The notes: generated by a model not told the origin, from the letters alone. Positions 36,801-49,088 are shown, counted from the stretch's first letter. The stretch: DNA of 64,000 bases from Salvelinus alpinus (GCF_045679555.1 NC_092092.1:22806969-22870968), one strand, 5' to 3'. Numbers and translations are program-made.

Positions 36801-38628
36801 TTTCATTCTGTGTTGCTGAATAACTTAACTCTCTGTATTACTGTAATCTTAAATAATGAATAATAATCCCAAAACGTCATTTTAATTAATATCCTCTTCT
36901 CTGGGATCAAGCGGTATCTCAAAGGCATGAGATTAATTAATATGACATTGAGCTAAAGATTGAAATAATCAGACTAAGACGCATTTAGCCGTTGTGCAAG
37001 TCATGAATGCATAATGTCAATACTGTAATAACCATCTATCATTAAAAGGGTAATATGCAGGTCAAACAACAGCAAAACGACCATCCCACCACTGTTTTGG
37101 TAAACACTGAGGCATTGGGTTGAAGAAATGTAACCGCACTCAAATTCATCGACACGGCTATGGATGGAAGGACTGACCATCCATTAGATCAAAATGATTG
37201 TTTCTCTAAGCAGTGCAGAGTGTGAAGTCTCTTCTGCACATCGAACACTCTGAAGTGCAGCGTCCTCTTTCCCTGGTCTGTCTGTTTTAGATGAGCTCTG
37301 GATTGAATATTTTCAACCAGGCAGCACAGCAGTGACAAAAGAGAGCACTGAAGACTGATGCACCCGCTAGGGAAAAACACTTCAATTTGTCTACCACTGC
37401 ACCAAGGCAGTGTCCTATACATACTGACCTATGGTTATACTATACAGTATCCTACATGTAAAGGAAGCGTTCTGAAGTGCTGGTTCCCATTACTGTCCAA
37501 TATTATACTGTAGGTGGGGAAGCATGACAGCATATGAATCCAGCAATAAAAATAGCAACAAAACTTTTGCAGCACCATTTAGTTGGTTAAAATAGAGCAA
37601 GAATAGAGTTTAAAAACAAGGAAGTTCAGGAGATTTTATGCAAGGTCATTGCAGGTCTGTTAGTCTGTTGTCTGAAATGTTTGACAGTATTTAGACACTG
37701 AACATGAAAAATAATCTAGTCACTACGCCAGCCTTTCTTTTGTGTAATTGAGTGTGTTTGAGAGCTAAATATTTACTTCAACGGAAAGGCGTATGTCCAA
37801 GATGAGCAAACTCAGAACATAGTCTGCAGATTGTTTGGAGCAATGTGGAATGGAAGAATGTCAAGCTGTTATCTGTCACTCTTGTCACGTTCACAGGGGA
37901 AACTAAAGAAATGGCACCAGAATTAATTTAGCATCTAATTGGTCATCCAACCAATTTCAAAATGCATTCACCTCAAAGGGTTTTAAAAGCAGGTGAGCGA
38001 ATCAATGTGGCAACGAGGGCATTGTGCTGTGTTTTCTGTGAACCGTAAACATGGAAAGTCTGTTAGCACTAACACGTTAGCACTAACACGTATCCAGGAC
38101 TGCTGCTCCTGCTGAACTTAACCTGTGAAATCAATGACAGTGGTAATAATGAGAACCCAGGGCAGAATATTACCAAAGGGGTTGTGTGATGCATGGTAAA
38201 GCTATAACACAGCAGACCGACAAACAGTAGCTATCATCCATTGTAGTTTAAAACTGTAGTGTCCCAATTGGTGAATAATCAAGAAGTAATCACAGATAGA
38301 TTGTAAATCTTGTCTACATGGTTGAAGACCAACTTTTTAAGATAGCTTTTTCTATAACTTGGGCAAAGTGATCATTTAATTTGTGGACCTTGAAAATAGA
38401 TTTAATTTACTTTAAATGTTCAGACATAACAGCTCAGTATATAATACTGTAATGAGAATAACATAAGAACCCTAATAGCTTTGTTCAAAGTATGTGTGCT
38501 GAATATCTAGTATTAAAAAGTTCAAAAGAATTGTGGAGAGAAGATGAAACTGGGTGGGTGTCAACAACAAAAGACACTATGTTTCATGAGCACACATTCT
38601 ATTATTCATGGTTGACTAGGACCCATTA
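33851..38628. other. Long stretch without a recognised gene
   Basis: Mostly single-copy-looking non-coding DNA. It holds a C15 run followed by CA repeats at 36416-36445, a short CA run near 34105, a partial dispersed repeat at 37055-37200 (matching 13366-13690), and a duplicated TTAGCACTAACACG word near 38070-38090. No exon is supportable. Confidence 0.5.
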
Positions 38629-38633
38629 GACTT

Positions 38634-38935
38634 TGTCACGTCTACTCCCGCTCCTCTCCTCCATTCGACGTCGCCGGTATACTAACTACCGGTCCTGGGG
38701 TCCATCATTACACACACCTGGCATCCATCATTACGCGCACCTGCAGATCATCATGATACGCACCTGGACTCCATTACCTTCCTCATTACCTCCCCTATAT
38801 CTTTAACTCCCTTGGGTTCCTTCCTCAGTCAGTATTGTGCCTGTGTTCATGGGTAAATGCCGCTGGTATGGTGTCTCGGTTCATATTTTTATTAAAAGGT
38901 TCACCTGCTTCTCGAGTCACAGCGTCTCTGTTACA
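38634..38935 (+). mobile_element. Solo LTR (TGTCACGTCTACTCC family), 302 bp
   Basis: It begins TGTCACGTCTACTCCCGCTC and ends TCTCTGTTACA, with perfect GACTT duplications (38629-38633, 38936-38940). It contains CCTATATCTTTAACTC (promoter-like) and TTTTTATTAAAAGG (poly-A-like). No internal region follows. Confidence 0.92.
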
Positions 38936-39999
38936 GACTTTTACACTTTCTTTGTCTCAAGACACCTCCTCATACAATCAGTGCATATAAAAAACAAACT
39001 ATTGAATGCATTAACATGTCTAATTCTATTTTAATTGACTTTTTAGCATTTTTTTGGACAAAAGCAACAACAAAGGCAACAGCAAAGTTGTGTTTGAAGT
39101 ACTGCAGATCAGGTGAGAAAAAGATGACTGACTTTTAATGGTTAGGGCCACAGTACCATGTTGCATGGTTTGTAAGGAGATCTGTAAGACTTTGATTTAT
39201 GGATGACTAGCTACTTCACCAAGCCTCTCTATGCCAACAGCTGGTATGCAGAGTGAGCTCATAAGATGTAGAGTTATAGTCAACAACTCACAGGATGGCA
39301 AACAAAGGGCTACAGTGCGTGGAGCTCCAACAACCCTTTAATGTCATTCATGCAATGAATGACCCATGATTGTACCACCACACAAAATGGGTACTGCTGT
39401 GAATCTGCTCTGTTTTGTCATTGCACAGAGGGAGTAAAACACAGCATTTAAAATAATTAGCTTTGATTGACAGAGGCAGAACACATGAGCATTATTGCAG
39501 GTATGGAACCTTCCAACTGTTGCCTGGTAACAGTCCAAGTCCTCTGCCTGCAGGCCTAATAACTGAGGAACATGTTCGAGATAACACGTCACAGAATAAT
39601 ATCTGTAATTGACATTCATTTCAATTACACCACATGAACTATAGCCTGGTCAGGAGTCTCTTATGGTTGTCTAACTGGAAATGTTAAGTGCATATTTTGC
39701 TTCAGATTTTAAGTAATGTATTAGGCCTACATTCTATATATTTATAAGTACAGTACAGAATAGCTGATAACCAAGGTAGCATATACGAGAGTAACAATTG
39801 GGAATTGAAATGGTTTCAATTTAAGTATATAAACTGTAAAACCAAGTGTTTAGGATCTGAACACATAAATACTTTTGTTACACATTTCAAATGTGTCAAG
39901 GCATTTTGAATTTCAATGAAAAGACGTCAGTTTTTAGATTGTAAACACCAGAACATGTTTATTCACTAACACTTTTTAAACACATGAACACATTTATTC

Positions 40000-40384
40000 T
40001 AGTGATGGAAAAAATCGATAGTTACATATCGGGATATTGTTTTTGACGATATATCGTATTGTTTTGACAATATTGCAATATTATATTTGCGTTAGTTGGC
40101 AGTAACTGCACCAAAGCTCCAGTATTTTTCCTTCCATCTTCTTTTTAAATAGGGAGCCAATTTGTTTTCCACACTTTTATTTCCATGACTGATTTAAAAA
40201 AATCTCTTGTCCCTCCGCAGCAGACATATGGTGAGCAATATGTTTGGAACATCGAATCGCAATAAAATCCCAGTATTGAATCGAAATACATATAGAATCA
40301 TGAGAATCGCAGTACATATCCCATCGGCACCAAAGTGTTGTGATAATATCGTATTGTGAGATCCTTATCAATTTCCCAGCCCTA
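40000..40384 (-). mobile_element. hAT-type MITE, inverted copy of 5350-5689
   Basis: It starts TAGTGATGGAA and ends TTCCCAGCCCTA, with the interior rich in CGATATATCG-type words. The eight-base flanks (ATTTATTC and GTTTAAGG) agree poorly, so the duplication has decayed or one boundary is off. Confidence 0.7.
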
Positions 40385-40637
40385 GTTTAAGGCGTTTAGG
40401 TTTCAAACACTAAACACTGAGAGTGTTGTTTTAACACTGTAGGGTGTAAAGCCATATTTGCATATTTCCCAGCAAGCCTTTCAAGTAAATGTGAGATATA
40501 CACAACCATGACTATGTTTATTAGTGACAGAGACATGGTTGTTTCATTCAATTATTTACATTCCTGAAGCCTTCACCAAGTGACTGCGTAAGTGAATGCC
40601 TTTAAATTAAAAGTAAACCCTTCATGACCACACATAT

Positions 40638-41750
40638 AAACTGAACAAAAATTTAAACGCAACATGTAAAGTGTTGGTCCCATGTTTCATGAACTCAAAT
40701 AAAAGATTTAGTATATTTTCCATACTCACAAAAAACGTATTTCTCTCAAATGTTGTGCACAAATTTGTTTCCATCCCTGTTAATGAGCATTTCTCCTTTG
40801 CCAAGATAATCCATCCACCTGACAGGTGTGGCATATCACCTCGTGATGGGGACAATAAAAGGCCACTCTAAAATGTCCAGTTTTGTCACACAACCCATTA
40901 TGACAGATGTTTTAAGTTTTGAGGGCATGTGTAATTGGCATGCTGACTGCAGGAATGTCCACCAGAGCTGTTGCATGTTCATTTCTCTACCATAAGCTGC
41001 CTCCAACATCGTTTTAGAGAATTTGGCAGTACGTCCAACTGATCTCACAACGGAAGACCATGTGTAACCGCACCAGCCCAGGACCTCCACATCTGGCATC
41101 TTCACCTGTGGGATCATCTGAGACCAACCACCCGGACAGCTGATGAAGCTGGGGGTTTGCACAACCAAATAATTTCTGCACAAACTGTCAGAAACTGTCT
41201 CAGTGAAGTTAATCTGCGTGTTCGTCATCCTCACCAGGGTCTTGACTTGACTGCAGTTCTGCATCGTAACCGACTTCAGTGGGAAGATCTGTACACAATT
41301 CCTGGAAGCTGAAAATGTCCCAGTTCTTCCATTCCCTGCATACTCACCAGACATGTCATCCATTGAGCATGTTTGGGATGCTATGGATTGACGTGTACGA
41401 CAGGGTGCTCCAGTTCCCACAAATATCCAGCAACTTCACACAGCCACTGAAGAGGAGTGGGACAACATTCCAAAGGTCACAATCAACAACCTTATCAACC
41501 TTATGAAAATTAGATGTGTGGCGCTGCATGAGGCAAATGGTGGTTACACCAGATACTGACTGGTTTTCTGATCCACGCCCCTACCAGTTTTTAAAGGTAT
41601 CTGTGACTAACAGTCATGTAAAATCCATAGATTAGGGCCTAATTTATTTATTTTGATTGACTTATATGAACTGTAACACAGTAAAATCTTTGAAATTGTT
41701 GCATGTTGCGTTTATATATATTTTTAGTGTACATTTCATAAGGGCTTTAG
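40638..41750 (+). mobile_element. Internally deleted Tc1/mariner-like transposon
   Basis: The ends CTGAACAAAAATTTAAACGC and (inverted) near 41750 flank a plus-strand transposase relic. About half a kilobase is missing between CGACTTCAGTGGG and AAGATCTGTACACAATTCC at about 41284, judged against the expected 1.6 kb length. Confidence 0.8.
40900..41560 (+). pseudogene. Tc1/mariner-like transposase with core deletion
   Basis: The N-terminal blocks are scattered over frames with stops. After the deletion junction near 41284 a clean block reads KICTQFLEAENVPVLPFPAYSPDMSSIEHVWDAMD, with the third catalytic acid in SIEHVW, then EEEWDNIPKVTINNL and a natural end HEANGGYTRY. The deletion removed the first two catalytic Asp residues. 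Confidence 0.8.
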
Positions 41751-42024
41751 TTTTGGCCTAGTTATTCCTGACATCAGACCAGGTTCTGGCCTTTCTGCCA
41801 CCCTAGGCCCCCCCAATATCTCTGCCCTCCTCTTGTTCTCTGCAAAAATAGAATAGTCCCAGTAAGAAGAAATACGTTATTTATTTATATATTTTTCCAG
41901 ATGTTGAAGTTAGGTTCATTTTAGTTTCTGAATTCGGAATATTTAAAATATGTATTTTCCGGATATTGAAAAATATGTATTTTCAAGACATCAGGTTAAT
42001 TTTCGGTTTGGAATGAAAGTTGAA

Positions 42025-42195
42025 AATACATCACTTATAGACATCTATGTTTGGACCAAATCAAGGCTGGTCCAGACCGGACCAAATCTGAACCAAACAT
42101 AGATGTCTATGATTGGTTCAGATTTGGTCCAGCTCCTACCAAAAAATCTACGTCCTTGGACGTGGAAATCAAGGCCGGTCCGGACTACATCAAAA
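42025..42195. repeat. Palindromic GGTCC-rich repeat
   Basis: ATAGACATCTATGTTTGGACC near 42036 is mirrored by AACCAAACATAGATGTCTAT near 42091, and GGTCCRGACC words recur. The class is unknown. The 91-codon frame spanning it (42051-42326) is probably incidental. Confidence 0.55.
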
Positions 42196-42574
42196 TGAGA
42201 TGGCCGAAAGGAAAAAAATATGTTGGTGTCAGTCCGTACTTACTGGGATATAGCCTACAGTTTCAGCCTGCAATCAAATTTTATGAATGCCCATCCATGT
42301 GGTTTCTTGACTTGATCTGTTTGTAAAACAGGCAGTTGTATTGGATTTATTAGTCTTGATTCCTGTCACAATTTGGCTATTTAAGCACTGAATATCAGCT
42401 TACCAATATGAGCCTATGTGCAATGAGAATCAATTTGTTTACACAGTGGGAAATGCAGAAGGATTTTCTTTTTCGCAACGATCAGCTCATCAAAAATGTA
42501 CAGATACAAACCAATGACCATGACAATTTAGTCCACGGGGTGAAACTTCTAGACAACAGTTGTAAGTAACCTGA

Positions 42575-42740
42575 TTTTTATTTAACCTTTATTTAACTAG
42601 GCAAGTCAGCTAAGAACAAATTCTTATTTACAATGATAGCCTACCCTGGCCAAACCCGGACGACGCTGTGCCAATTGTGCACCGCCCTATGGGACTCCCA
42701 ATCACAGTCTGAGATGCAGTCCCTTAGAATGCTGCTCCAC
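42575..42740 (-). mobile_element. tRNA-derived SINE, partial
   Basis: The plus strand starts with the tail complement TTTATTTAACTAGGCAAGTC and continues through CCTGGCCAAACCCGGACGAC and CCCTATGGGACTCCCAATCA to the tRNA-like head complement near 42735. A deletion in the head has removed the usual B box. Confidence 0.7.
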
Positions 42741-42758
42741 TCGTGAGTCCAAGAGTAG

Positions 42759-42803
42759 TTCCCTGACCGGGAATCGAACCCGGGCCGCAAGAGTGCCGAA
42801 TCC
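42759..42803 (-). tRNA. tRNA-Glu 3' half, pseudogene fragment
   Basis: On the minus strand the segment has GGATTCGGC, then GCGGCCCGGGTTCGATTCCC and GGTCAGGGAA. This matches the variable loop, T-arm and acceptor strand of vertebrate tRNA-Glu(CTC) as I recall it. A perfect GGTTCGATTCC B box is retained. The anticodon loop is truncated and no 5' half is present, so it cannot be a working tRNA. Confidence 0.7.
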
Positions 42804-42819
42804 AGGGATTGTCCATTCC

Positions 42820-45280
42820 ATATTGTCCATTTTACCTTGAACTGTCATATTTTTAGTGTATGGTGTTTGTTAATATGTCAGCGCATTTTCTTATTTGATT
42901 GGGCGCCATTTAGGTAAGGCTATTTAATCGGAGAAACGCGCATGATGTTAAAAGTGTCCATCTCATTACGTTGTCATATATTTTATCTCCAGCCTGTAGA
43001 CTACAGAAAAGGCCACATAGTCTATTCCTTCTACCATCGGCTATATTTGCTACATGATTTATGTTGGATTATTATTTTCTTACTTTGGTGGAGCGCCGTA
43101 GTGATGCATCTCCAACAACACCCCGGAGAGGCGCATTGGGAATATGGTGAAAGATTTTGAGCCCCTGCCTTTGACAAAGTGGTCACTGCTTATCACAGGA
43201 CGGCATCAGAGCTCACCTAAAAAGCCTATATAAAACTGGTTGAGAGAAATTCTGCCCATTGTAGAATTATGTGCTGTTTCACTTGTTGATGGAGGTGCAT
43301 CTAGGTCAGTTTAGCTCATGCTGCCCTCACCAATCTGCCGCATAATTCTGCTTTATGGGCGGGCCGGCCCTGCTCGACATTGTGGTTGGAAAATCCTGGC
43401 TCATGAGCCACACCAAACCTGCAAGTCACAATACACTGTTTTGAGAAGTGATTAGTAATTCCTATTGAAATCCATCCAGGGAGAGGATATCCAATAATTT
43501 TAACATTTTATCATCTACAACCTGCACTCAGAATGACCGCTATGGTGAAGGGTGTAACAAACAAGACTACCTGTCATAATAGATCAAAACTAAAACAACC
43601 ATCTCAGTAACGGGTGAAATAAGTCAACCACTTACAGATTGAATTAGTTTAGAAAAATGTACGTTATTTATCTTTGTATAGTATAAGATCTATTAATCAA
43701 TCAATGTGCATAAGAAAACATATAGTAAAACAAACCGTTCTAAAAATCAACCTGCAACAAAACATGCTGGGAAATATGATAATGAGGCCCTCCCACATCT
43801 TTTTCACTCAGAGAGTTAATGAAATTAACTCAACACAGTCGAGGAACAACAACGCAATTGAAACAATTTATTGAATCAAATGTCCTGTTCAGTTGTGCTG
43901 AAATGTAGATAAGGTGACAGACATTCCTAACACTGATCTGAATAAAAGGTATGGAAAGTCACATACATTTCTAACGACTAAATGCACACTAAACAGGATG
44001 AAATTAAAGTAAGCACTAGTGTTTAAAATCAGAATACTTAGGAGATATACGTGTTCTCCTGGTTGGAATCTGACTGGACAAATTGACTGTCATGTTTAAT
44101 CTTGCATTTTAAATGCCTGTGTTTAAGATGAGACCACATATTGGCAAATCTAAATGCCTAATGTTTAAGTTTTAAACACTGACGTGTAGGTTATAAACTT
44201 GTCACATTTCATGGTTTTACAGTGTATTTAGCCTAGAGGATAGAGATCCCAAGTCCGAAGGGAAAATCTGGTGGGGAGTGTTTTGATGGCAATTGTATCT
44301 TAGATGCCATCTACCTTGAGCAAGGCACTTGTTTACAGTTTCATTAAATTTTCTTTTTTCTATTACAATGTTTGAACTGTATATTTTTGGGGAAAAGTCC
44401 CTAATATAGCTTGATTGCTGTCCACTGAGCTGAAGAGAAAAAATCCAATAAAGAAATAAAATTAACCTTGGCTTTCAACTGCTCAGGTTGTGTGTGTTTT
44501 TCAGGGAGTTGGGTTTAAAAGCCATTGTGATACAGTATGTGATTATCTCACCTACCTTTGATGAATGCACTGACTGTAAGTCGCTCTGGATGAGAGTGTC
44601 TGATAAATTAACAAAATATAAAATGTAAATGTAAAAAGAAAAAACACATTTCCATGATCTGAAAAGAAAATGGACAATAGTCTCCTTTTGATGTCTCAGA
44701 TATATCAAACATCAAACAGCAAATAATAAGAATGTATTACTAGACGATAGTTGAAATGTCAAGAGATCATTATGGTCTATGTTGTTAAGGGAGACCACAG
44801 TTCCAAGCTGATGCTTGAGGCATGTTTTTGAAGCTCCTAAAAGTACATCTCCATAAGAAATACAGTAATTACAATTTCAATGGATCTTCACTACAAGAGG
44901 GCTCTGTTTGACAGACCTGCGTTTAAATAGAATACATTTTATTTCATATACCTTCAGTGTTTGATGAAGCTTTTCTGGTGCAATGATATAGTCCCAAAAG
45001 TACATTTCCCGCCCATTTAGCACTCCTGGCTGGCTTCATCAAACCTTTTCAACGTTTTTGAAATATGTACTATTTGAACCCAGGTCGGACAGATTGAGCC
45101 CTCTTGTTGTGAAGATCCAGCTTTGGTTCCATTGCACCAGGCAAGCTCAATCAAATGCAGGTAAAGTATACACAATAAAACTCGAATCCTGGTCTGCACA
45201 GTAATGTTACAGAAAGTACCTCTTTATTCACCTCAAACACTAGTCATACTTACAACACAATCTCTTTAGACAGTATGGGG
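42820..45280. other. No gene recognised; scattered repeat pieces
   Basis: It includes a CATATTTCCCAGCATG-type word shared in inverse with 40465-40490, and a 3' tail GTAAGTCGCTCTGGATGAGA followed by AAATGTAAATG at about 44577-44633, typical of L2-tailed SINEs and LINEs. No exon is supportable. Confidence 0.5.
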
Positions 45281-45283
45281 AAA

Positions 45284-45473
45284 GGGAATACCTAGTCAGT
45301 TGCACAGTTGAATGCATTCAACCCAACCCCTCTGAATCAACATCTACAGCACCCAGGGAGTTTACTGCTTTCCTAAAGGCCAGAACATCAGATTTTTCCA
45401 CCTTGGGGATGTGAACCAGCAATCTTTTGGTTACTGGCCCAACACTCTTCACAGCTAGACTACGGCTATCCGA
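45284..45473 (-). mobile_element. tRNA-derived SINE
   Basis: Inverse of the GGCAGGTAGCCTAGCGGTTA-type head (near 45460) through a body with AGAGGGGTTGGGTTGAATGC (complement near 45312) and an end at AACTGACTAGGTATTCC (complement near 45290). It belongs to the same family as 49089-49288 and 62180-62330. Confidence 0.8.
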
Positions 45474-45689
45474 ACACATCCTTTGCCAGACCGTAATTGG
45501 AAATAAGAATTTGTTCTTCCCATAACAGGAATAAGTCAATAGTCCAGAACCAAAATATCTGTTAACTATAAGATGCCAGCTACTTGCCTGAATTCCACAC
45601 AATGTATAACCTTAATCAGATAGTAATATAATATGGGACAAAAATCTGCCCTTTACAGTACAGTACCTAACATGTACCTGATAAAATTT

Positions 45690-48385
45690 ATGTAGAATAT
45701 GATCTTGTTGCCATCTAATGCACATCCAAATGTCATAAATAAGCACTGCAGAGCTCTCCCTGTCCTCTGCCATGCCTTGATTGTGTTACTGCTGATGATA
45801 TCTGGAAATGTGCATGTACATCCTGGCCCATCTACTGTTGCTAGCCCCAATTCTGACTTGTGCTTTGATATCTGCTTCACTGATTTCTGCTCTCGTAAAA
45901 GCCTGGGTTTCTGCACGTTAACACTAGAAGCTTATTACCTAAAATGGATCAATTGAAAGTGTGGGTTCACAGCTCCAATCCAGATGTGTTGGTCATTACG
46001 GAGATGTGGTTAAGAAAGAGTGTTTTGAATACTGATGTTAACCTTTCAGGTTCTAACCTTTTTCGGCAAGACAGATCTTTCAAAGGTGGGGGAGTGGTAA
46101 TCTTTACCAAGGATTGCCTGCAGTGCTTGGTTGCCTCCACCAAGTCTGTCCCCAAACAATTTAATTTGCTGGTTTTAAGCATTAAGCTTTCAAATAACTC
46201 TTTGCTGACTGTTGCTGGGTGCTATAGTCCTCCATCAGCACCATCTGTACCTTACCTGCCCTAAGCTCTCTCATGACCCCTTACACTAAGTCTGAATTTG
46301 TCCTGCTAGGTGACCTAAACTGGGACATGCTTAAACCTCCTGACCAAGGCTCGGCACATGCATACTCAGGCTGACTGGCGTTCGATCAGGCAAATGAGAA
46401 ATAAGTGCTCAGGCTATCCGGAAGGCAAAAGTTAGTTACTTTAAGGAGCAGTTCTCTCTCTGTGTGGCTAACCCCAAAAAGTTCTATAAAACGGTTAAAG
46501 ACCTGGAGAATAAAACCTCCTCCCACCCATGTCCCTTAATGTTGATGATGTGGTTGTTACTGACAAGAAGGACATAGCTGAGCTCTTTAATCACCACTTC
46601 ATTAAGTCATGATTCCTATTTCACTCAGCCATGCCTCCTTGCCCGTCGAACATTTCCTCATCTCCCAACCCTTCTAATGTGACTAGCCCCGATGCTCCTT
46701 CCTCTTTTTCCCCTGCCCCAGTACAAAGTTTCTCCCTGCAGGCGGTCACTGAGTCCGAGGTGCTAAAGGAGCTCCTTAAACTTGACCCCCAAAAAACATC
46801 TGGGTCAGATGGTTTAGACCCTTTCTTCTTTAAGGTTGCTGCCCATATCATCGTCAAGCCTATCTCTGACCTTTTTAACCTGTCTCTCCTCTCTGGAAGG
46901 CAGCCACAGTTCGTCCTTTATTTAAAGTGGGAGATCAAGCTGATCCTAACTGTTATAGGTCTATTTCTAGTTTGCTCTGTTTATCAAAAGTGTTGGAAAA
47001 AGTTGTCAATAATCAACTGACTGGCTTTCTTGATGTCTATAGTATTCTCTCTGGTATACAATCTGGTTTCCGCTCAGGTTATGGATGTGTCACTATAACC
47101 TTAAAGGTCCTCAGTGATGTCACCATTGCCCTTGATTCTAAGCAATGTTGTGCTCCTATTTTTATTGACTTGGCCAAATCTTTTGATACGATAGACAATT
47201 CCATTCTTGTGGGCCGACTAAGGAGTATTGGTTTCTCTGAGGGGTCTTTGGCCTGGTTTGCTAACTACCTCTCTCAAAGAGTGCAGTGTATAAAGTTAGA
47301 ACATCTGCTGTCTTAGCCACTGCCTGTCACCAAGGGAGTACCCCAAGGCTCGATCCTAGGCCCCACCTCTTCTCAATTTACATCAACAACATAGCTCAAG
47401 CAGTAGGAAGCTCTCTCATCCATTTACATGCAGATGATACAGTCTTATACTCAGCTGGCCCCTCCCCGGATTTTGTGTTAAACACTCTACAACAAAGCTT
47501 TCTTAGTGTTCAACAAGCTTTCTCTGCCCTTAACCTTGTTCTGAACACCTTCAAGACAAATGTAATGTGGTTTGATAAGAAGAATGCCCCTCTCCCCACA
47601 GGTGTGATTACTACCTCTGAGGGTTTAGAGCTTGAGGTAGTCACCTCATACAAGTACTTGGGAAATCAGATAGGCTAATGTACAGGCAGGGTATAGGCAA
47701 AAGGCGTCATTAGTGCGGCAGGCAAAAACTATCATACACAGGACGATTAAATTACGGAAAAACAAAGCTCAGAATAAAAGTGTGTCACAAAACAAACAAT
47801 TGCTCACAATGATGGGGTGCAAGGACCTGAACTAAATAGTGTGTGACCATAAATTACATACAGGTGTGTGAACAGGTGATCAGAATTCAGGTGATTGGGA
47901 TCTGGAGAGTGAGCTGCGTTCAGGGGATCTATGTGTTTGAGAGTGTGAGTTGGAAGCAGACGTTACAAGGGTGCTCTCGAGCGCCTAGATGTTCTTTAGC
48001 ATTCGGCAATCAGATTTGCCACCAATGCTCCTTATAGGACACATCAGTGCACTCTATACTCCTCTGTAAACTGGTCATCTCTGTATACCAGTCGCAAGAC
48101 CCACTGGTTGATGCTTATAAAACCCTCTTAGGCCTCACTCCCCCCTATCTGAGATATCTACTGCAGTCCTCATCCTCCACATACAACATCCGTTCTGCCA
48201 GTCACATTCTGTTAAAAGTCCCCAAAGCACACACATCCCTGGGTCGCTCGTCTTTTCAGTTTGCTGCAGCTAGCGACTGGAACGAGCTGCAACAAACACT
48301 CAAATTGGACAGTTTTATCTCTTCACTCAAAGACTCAATCATGGACACTCTTACTGACAGTTGTGGCTGCTTTGCGTGATGTATT
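45690..48385 (+). pseudogene. LINE with endonuclease and reverse transcriptase (L2/CR1-like), interrupted
   Basis: The APE-type endonuclease region includes NVHVHPGPS, then KMDQLKVWVHSSNPDVLVITEMWLRKSV and GGGVVIFTKD (45944-46264), and KSEFVLLGDLNWDM (about 46290-46328). The RT region has VLKELLKLDPQKTSGSDGLDPFFFK (46631-46880), CYRSISSLLCLSKVLEKVV, IQSGFRSGYG, PIFIDLAKSFDTIDNSIL, VPQGSILGP and the catalytic box HADDTVLY (about 47427-47450). The last part resumes at about 47977 and ends in TPPYLRYLL...SFQFAAASDWNELQ. Frameshifts, stops and deletions are frequent. The catalytic pair is intact. Confidence 0.87.
47675..47975. mobile_element. Unclassified insertion within the LINE
   Basis: RT-linked sequence ends at KYLGNQIG (47670) and resumes at about 47977 (ALDVL...HQCTLYSSVNWSSLY). 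The intervening 300 bp, ending CAGACGTTACA, resembles the CA end of local LTRs, but no matching duplication was found. Confidence 0.5.
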
Positions 48386-48424
48386 GTTGTCTCTTACCTC
48401 AATAATTTATTGTTAAAACGAGAG

Positions 48425-48880
48425 GCTACCTGGATCTTTAATTTAAAGACCCTTGCTCCCTTCGGTCTCAACGTAGACTTTGATCTGAAGCCATTCTTGT
48501 GATTATTGTGACATTGCCATTGTAATTGTTTGTAGGCTTATGTAGTCTAAATTGAATCTATGATCGTATGCTATCCATTTGTTTTTTGTATGTTGTTCTT
48601 TGAATGTCATTTTAATATTTGAGAATTAACCAATGATATTAGGCCATACTTGGCCATGATTACAGACACCTGTGTGTATGTCTTTTGACACTATATAAAC
48701 GAGTCACCCTGCAGTGTTTGTGATTATACCGTGATGAAGACAGCTTGCCTGTCAAAACGTTGGACATTACATTTTTGCATCTGAGCTCTTAGAGTGTGCA
48801 GCTCTCCTTTATTTTCGGGTTTTCCGCTCCGCTGGCCAGCACCTCGCCTAAATAGGTGTGCGTTTCCTTTTCCTCTAGAT
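48425..48880 (+). mobile_element. Penelope-like or retrozyme-like segment inserted in the LINE 3' region
   Basis: The LINE 3' UTR (minisatellite below) is separated from the ORF end by about 450 bp that is not LINE-like. It contains a TATA box (CTATATAAAC, 48691-48700) followed by a hammerhead-ribozyme-like motif at 48732-48758. The assignment to Penelope pLTRs is from the known presence of such ribozymes in those elements. No Penelope RT or GIY-YIG domain is seen. Confidence 0.5.
48732..48758 (+). ncRNA. Degenerate hammerhead-ribozyme-like core
   Basis: TGATGA (48732-48737) is followed by a perfect 5 bp stem II (GACAG/CTGTC, 48739-48743 and 48749-48753, loop CTTGC) and then AAAAC in place of the consensus GAAAC. 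The base before TGATGA is G rather than C. Stem I pairing is not evident, so catalytic activity is unlikely in this copy. Confidence 0.45.
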
Positions 48881-49065
48881 ATGTCTCTTACTTGCCATTT
48901 GTGATGATGTCTGTGCTCAATAATGTTTATACCATGTTTTATGCTGCTACCATGTTGTGCTGCTGCCATGTTGTGTTGCTACCATGTGGTGTTATGTGTT
49001 GCTGCCTTGCTATGTTTGCAAATGACTCAAAAATAGGACTCACTGTAACAATTGTGGTAACTTAA
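48880..49065 (+). repeat. LINE 3' UTR with degenerate (RCCATGTTGTGYTGCT)n minisatellite
   Basis: About five diverged units of TACCATGTTGTG(C/T)TGC lie between 48925 and 49015, downstream of the LINE frame. This is probably the 3' untranslated region of the LINE ending at 48385. Confidence 0.65.
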
Positions 49066-49088
49066 AATATCTTAGGTGTCTCTTGGGA

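Noticed and set aside
40836-41420. A 194-codon open frame on the minus strand
   Set aside because: It is the antisense of the Tc1/mariner-like transposase relic on the plus strand and shows no domain.
42051-42326. A 91-codon open frame
   Set aside because: Half of it lies in a palindromic GGTCC repeat; no domain seen.
42759-42803. A functional tRNA-Glu gene
   Set aside because: Only the 3' half is present, the anticodon loop is truncated and there is no acceptor 5' strand.
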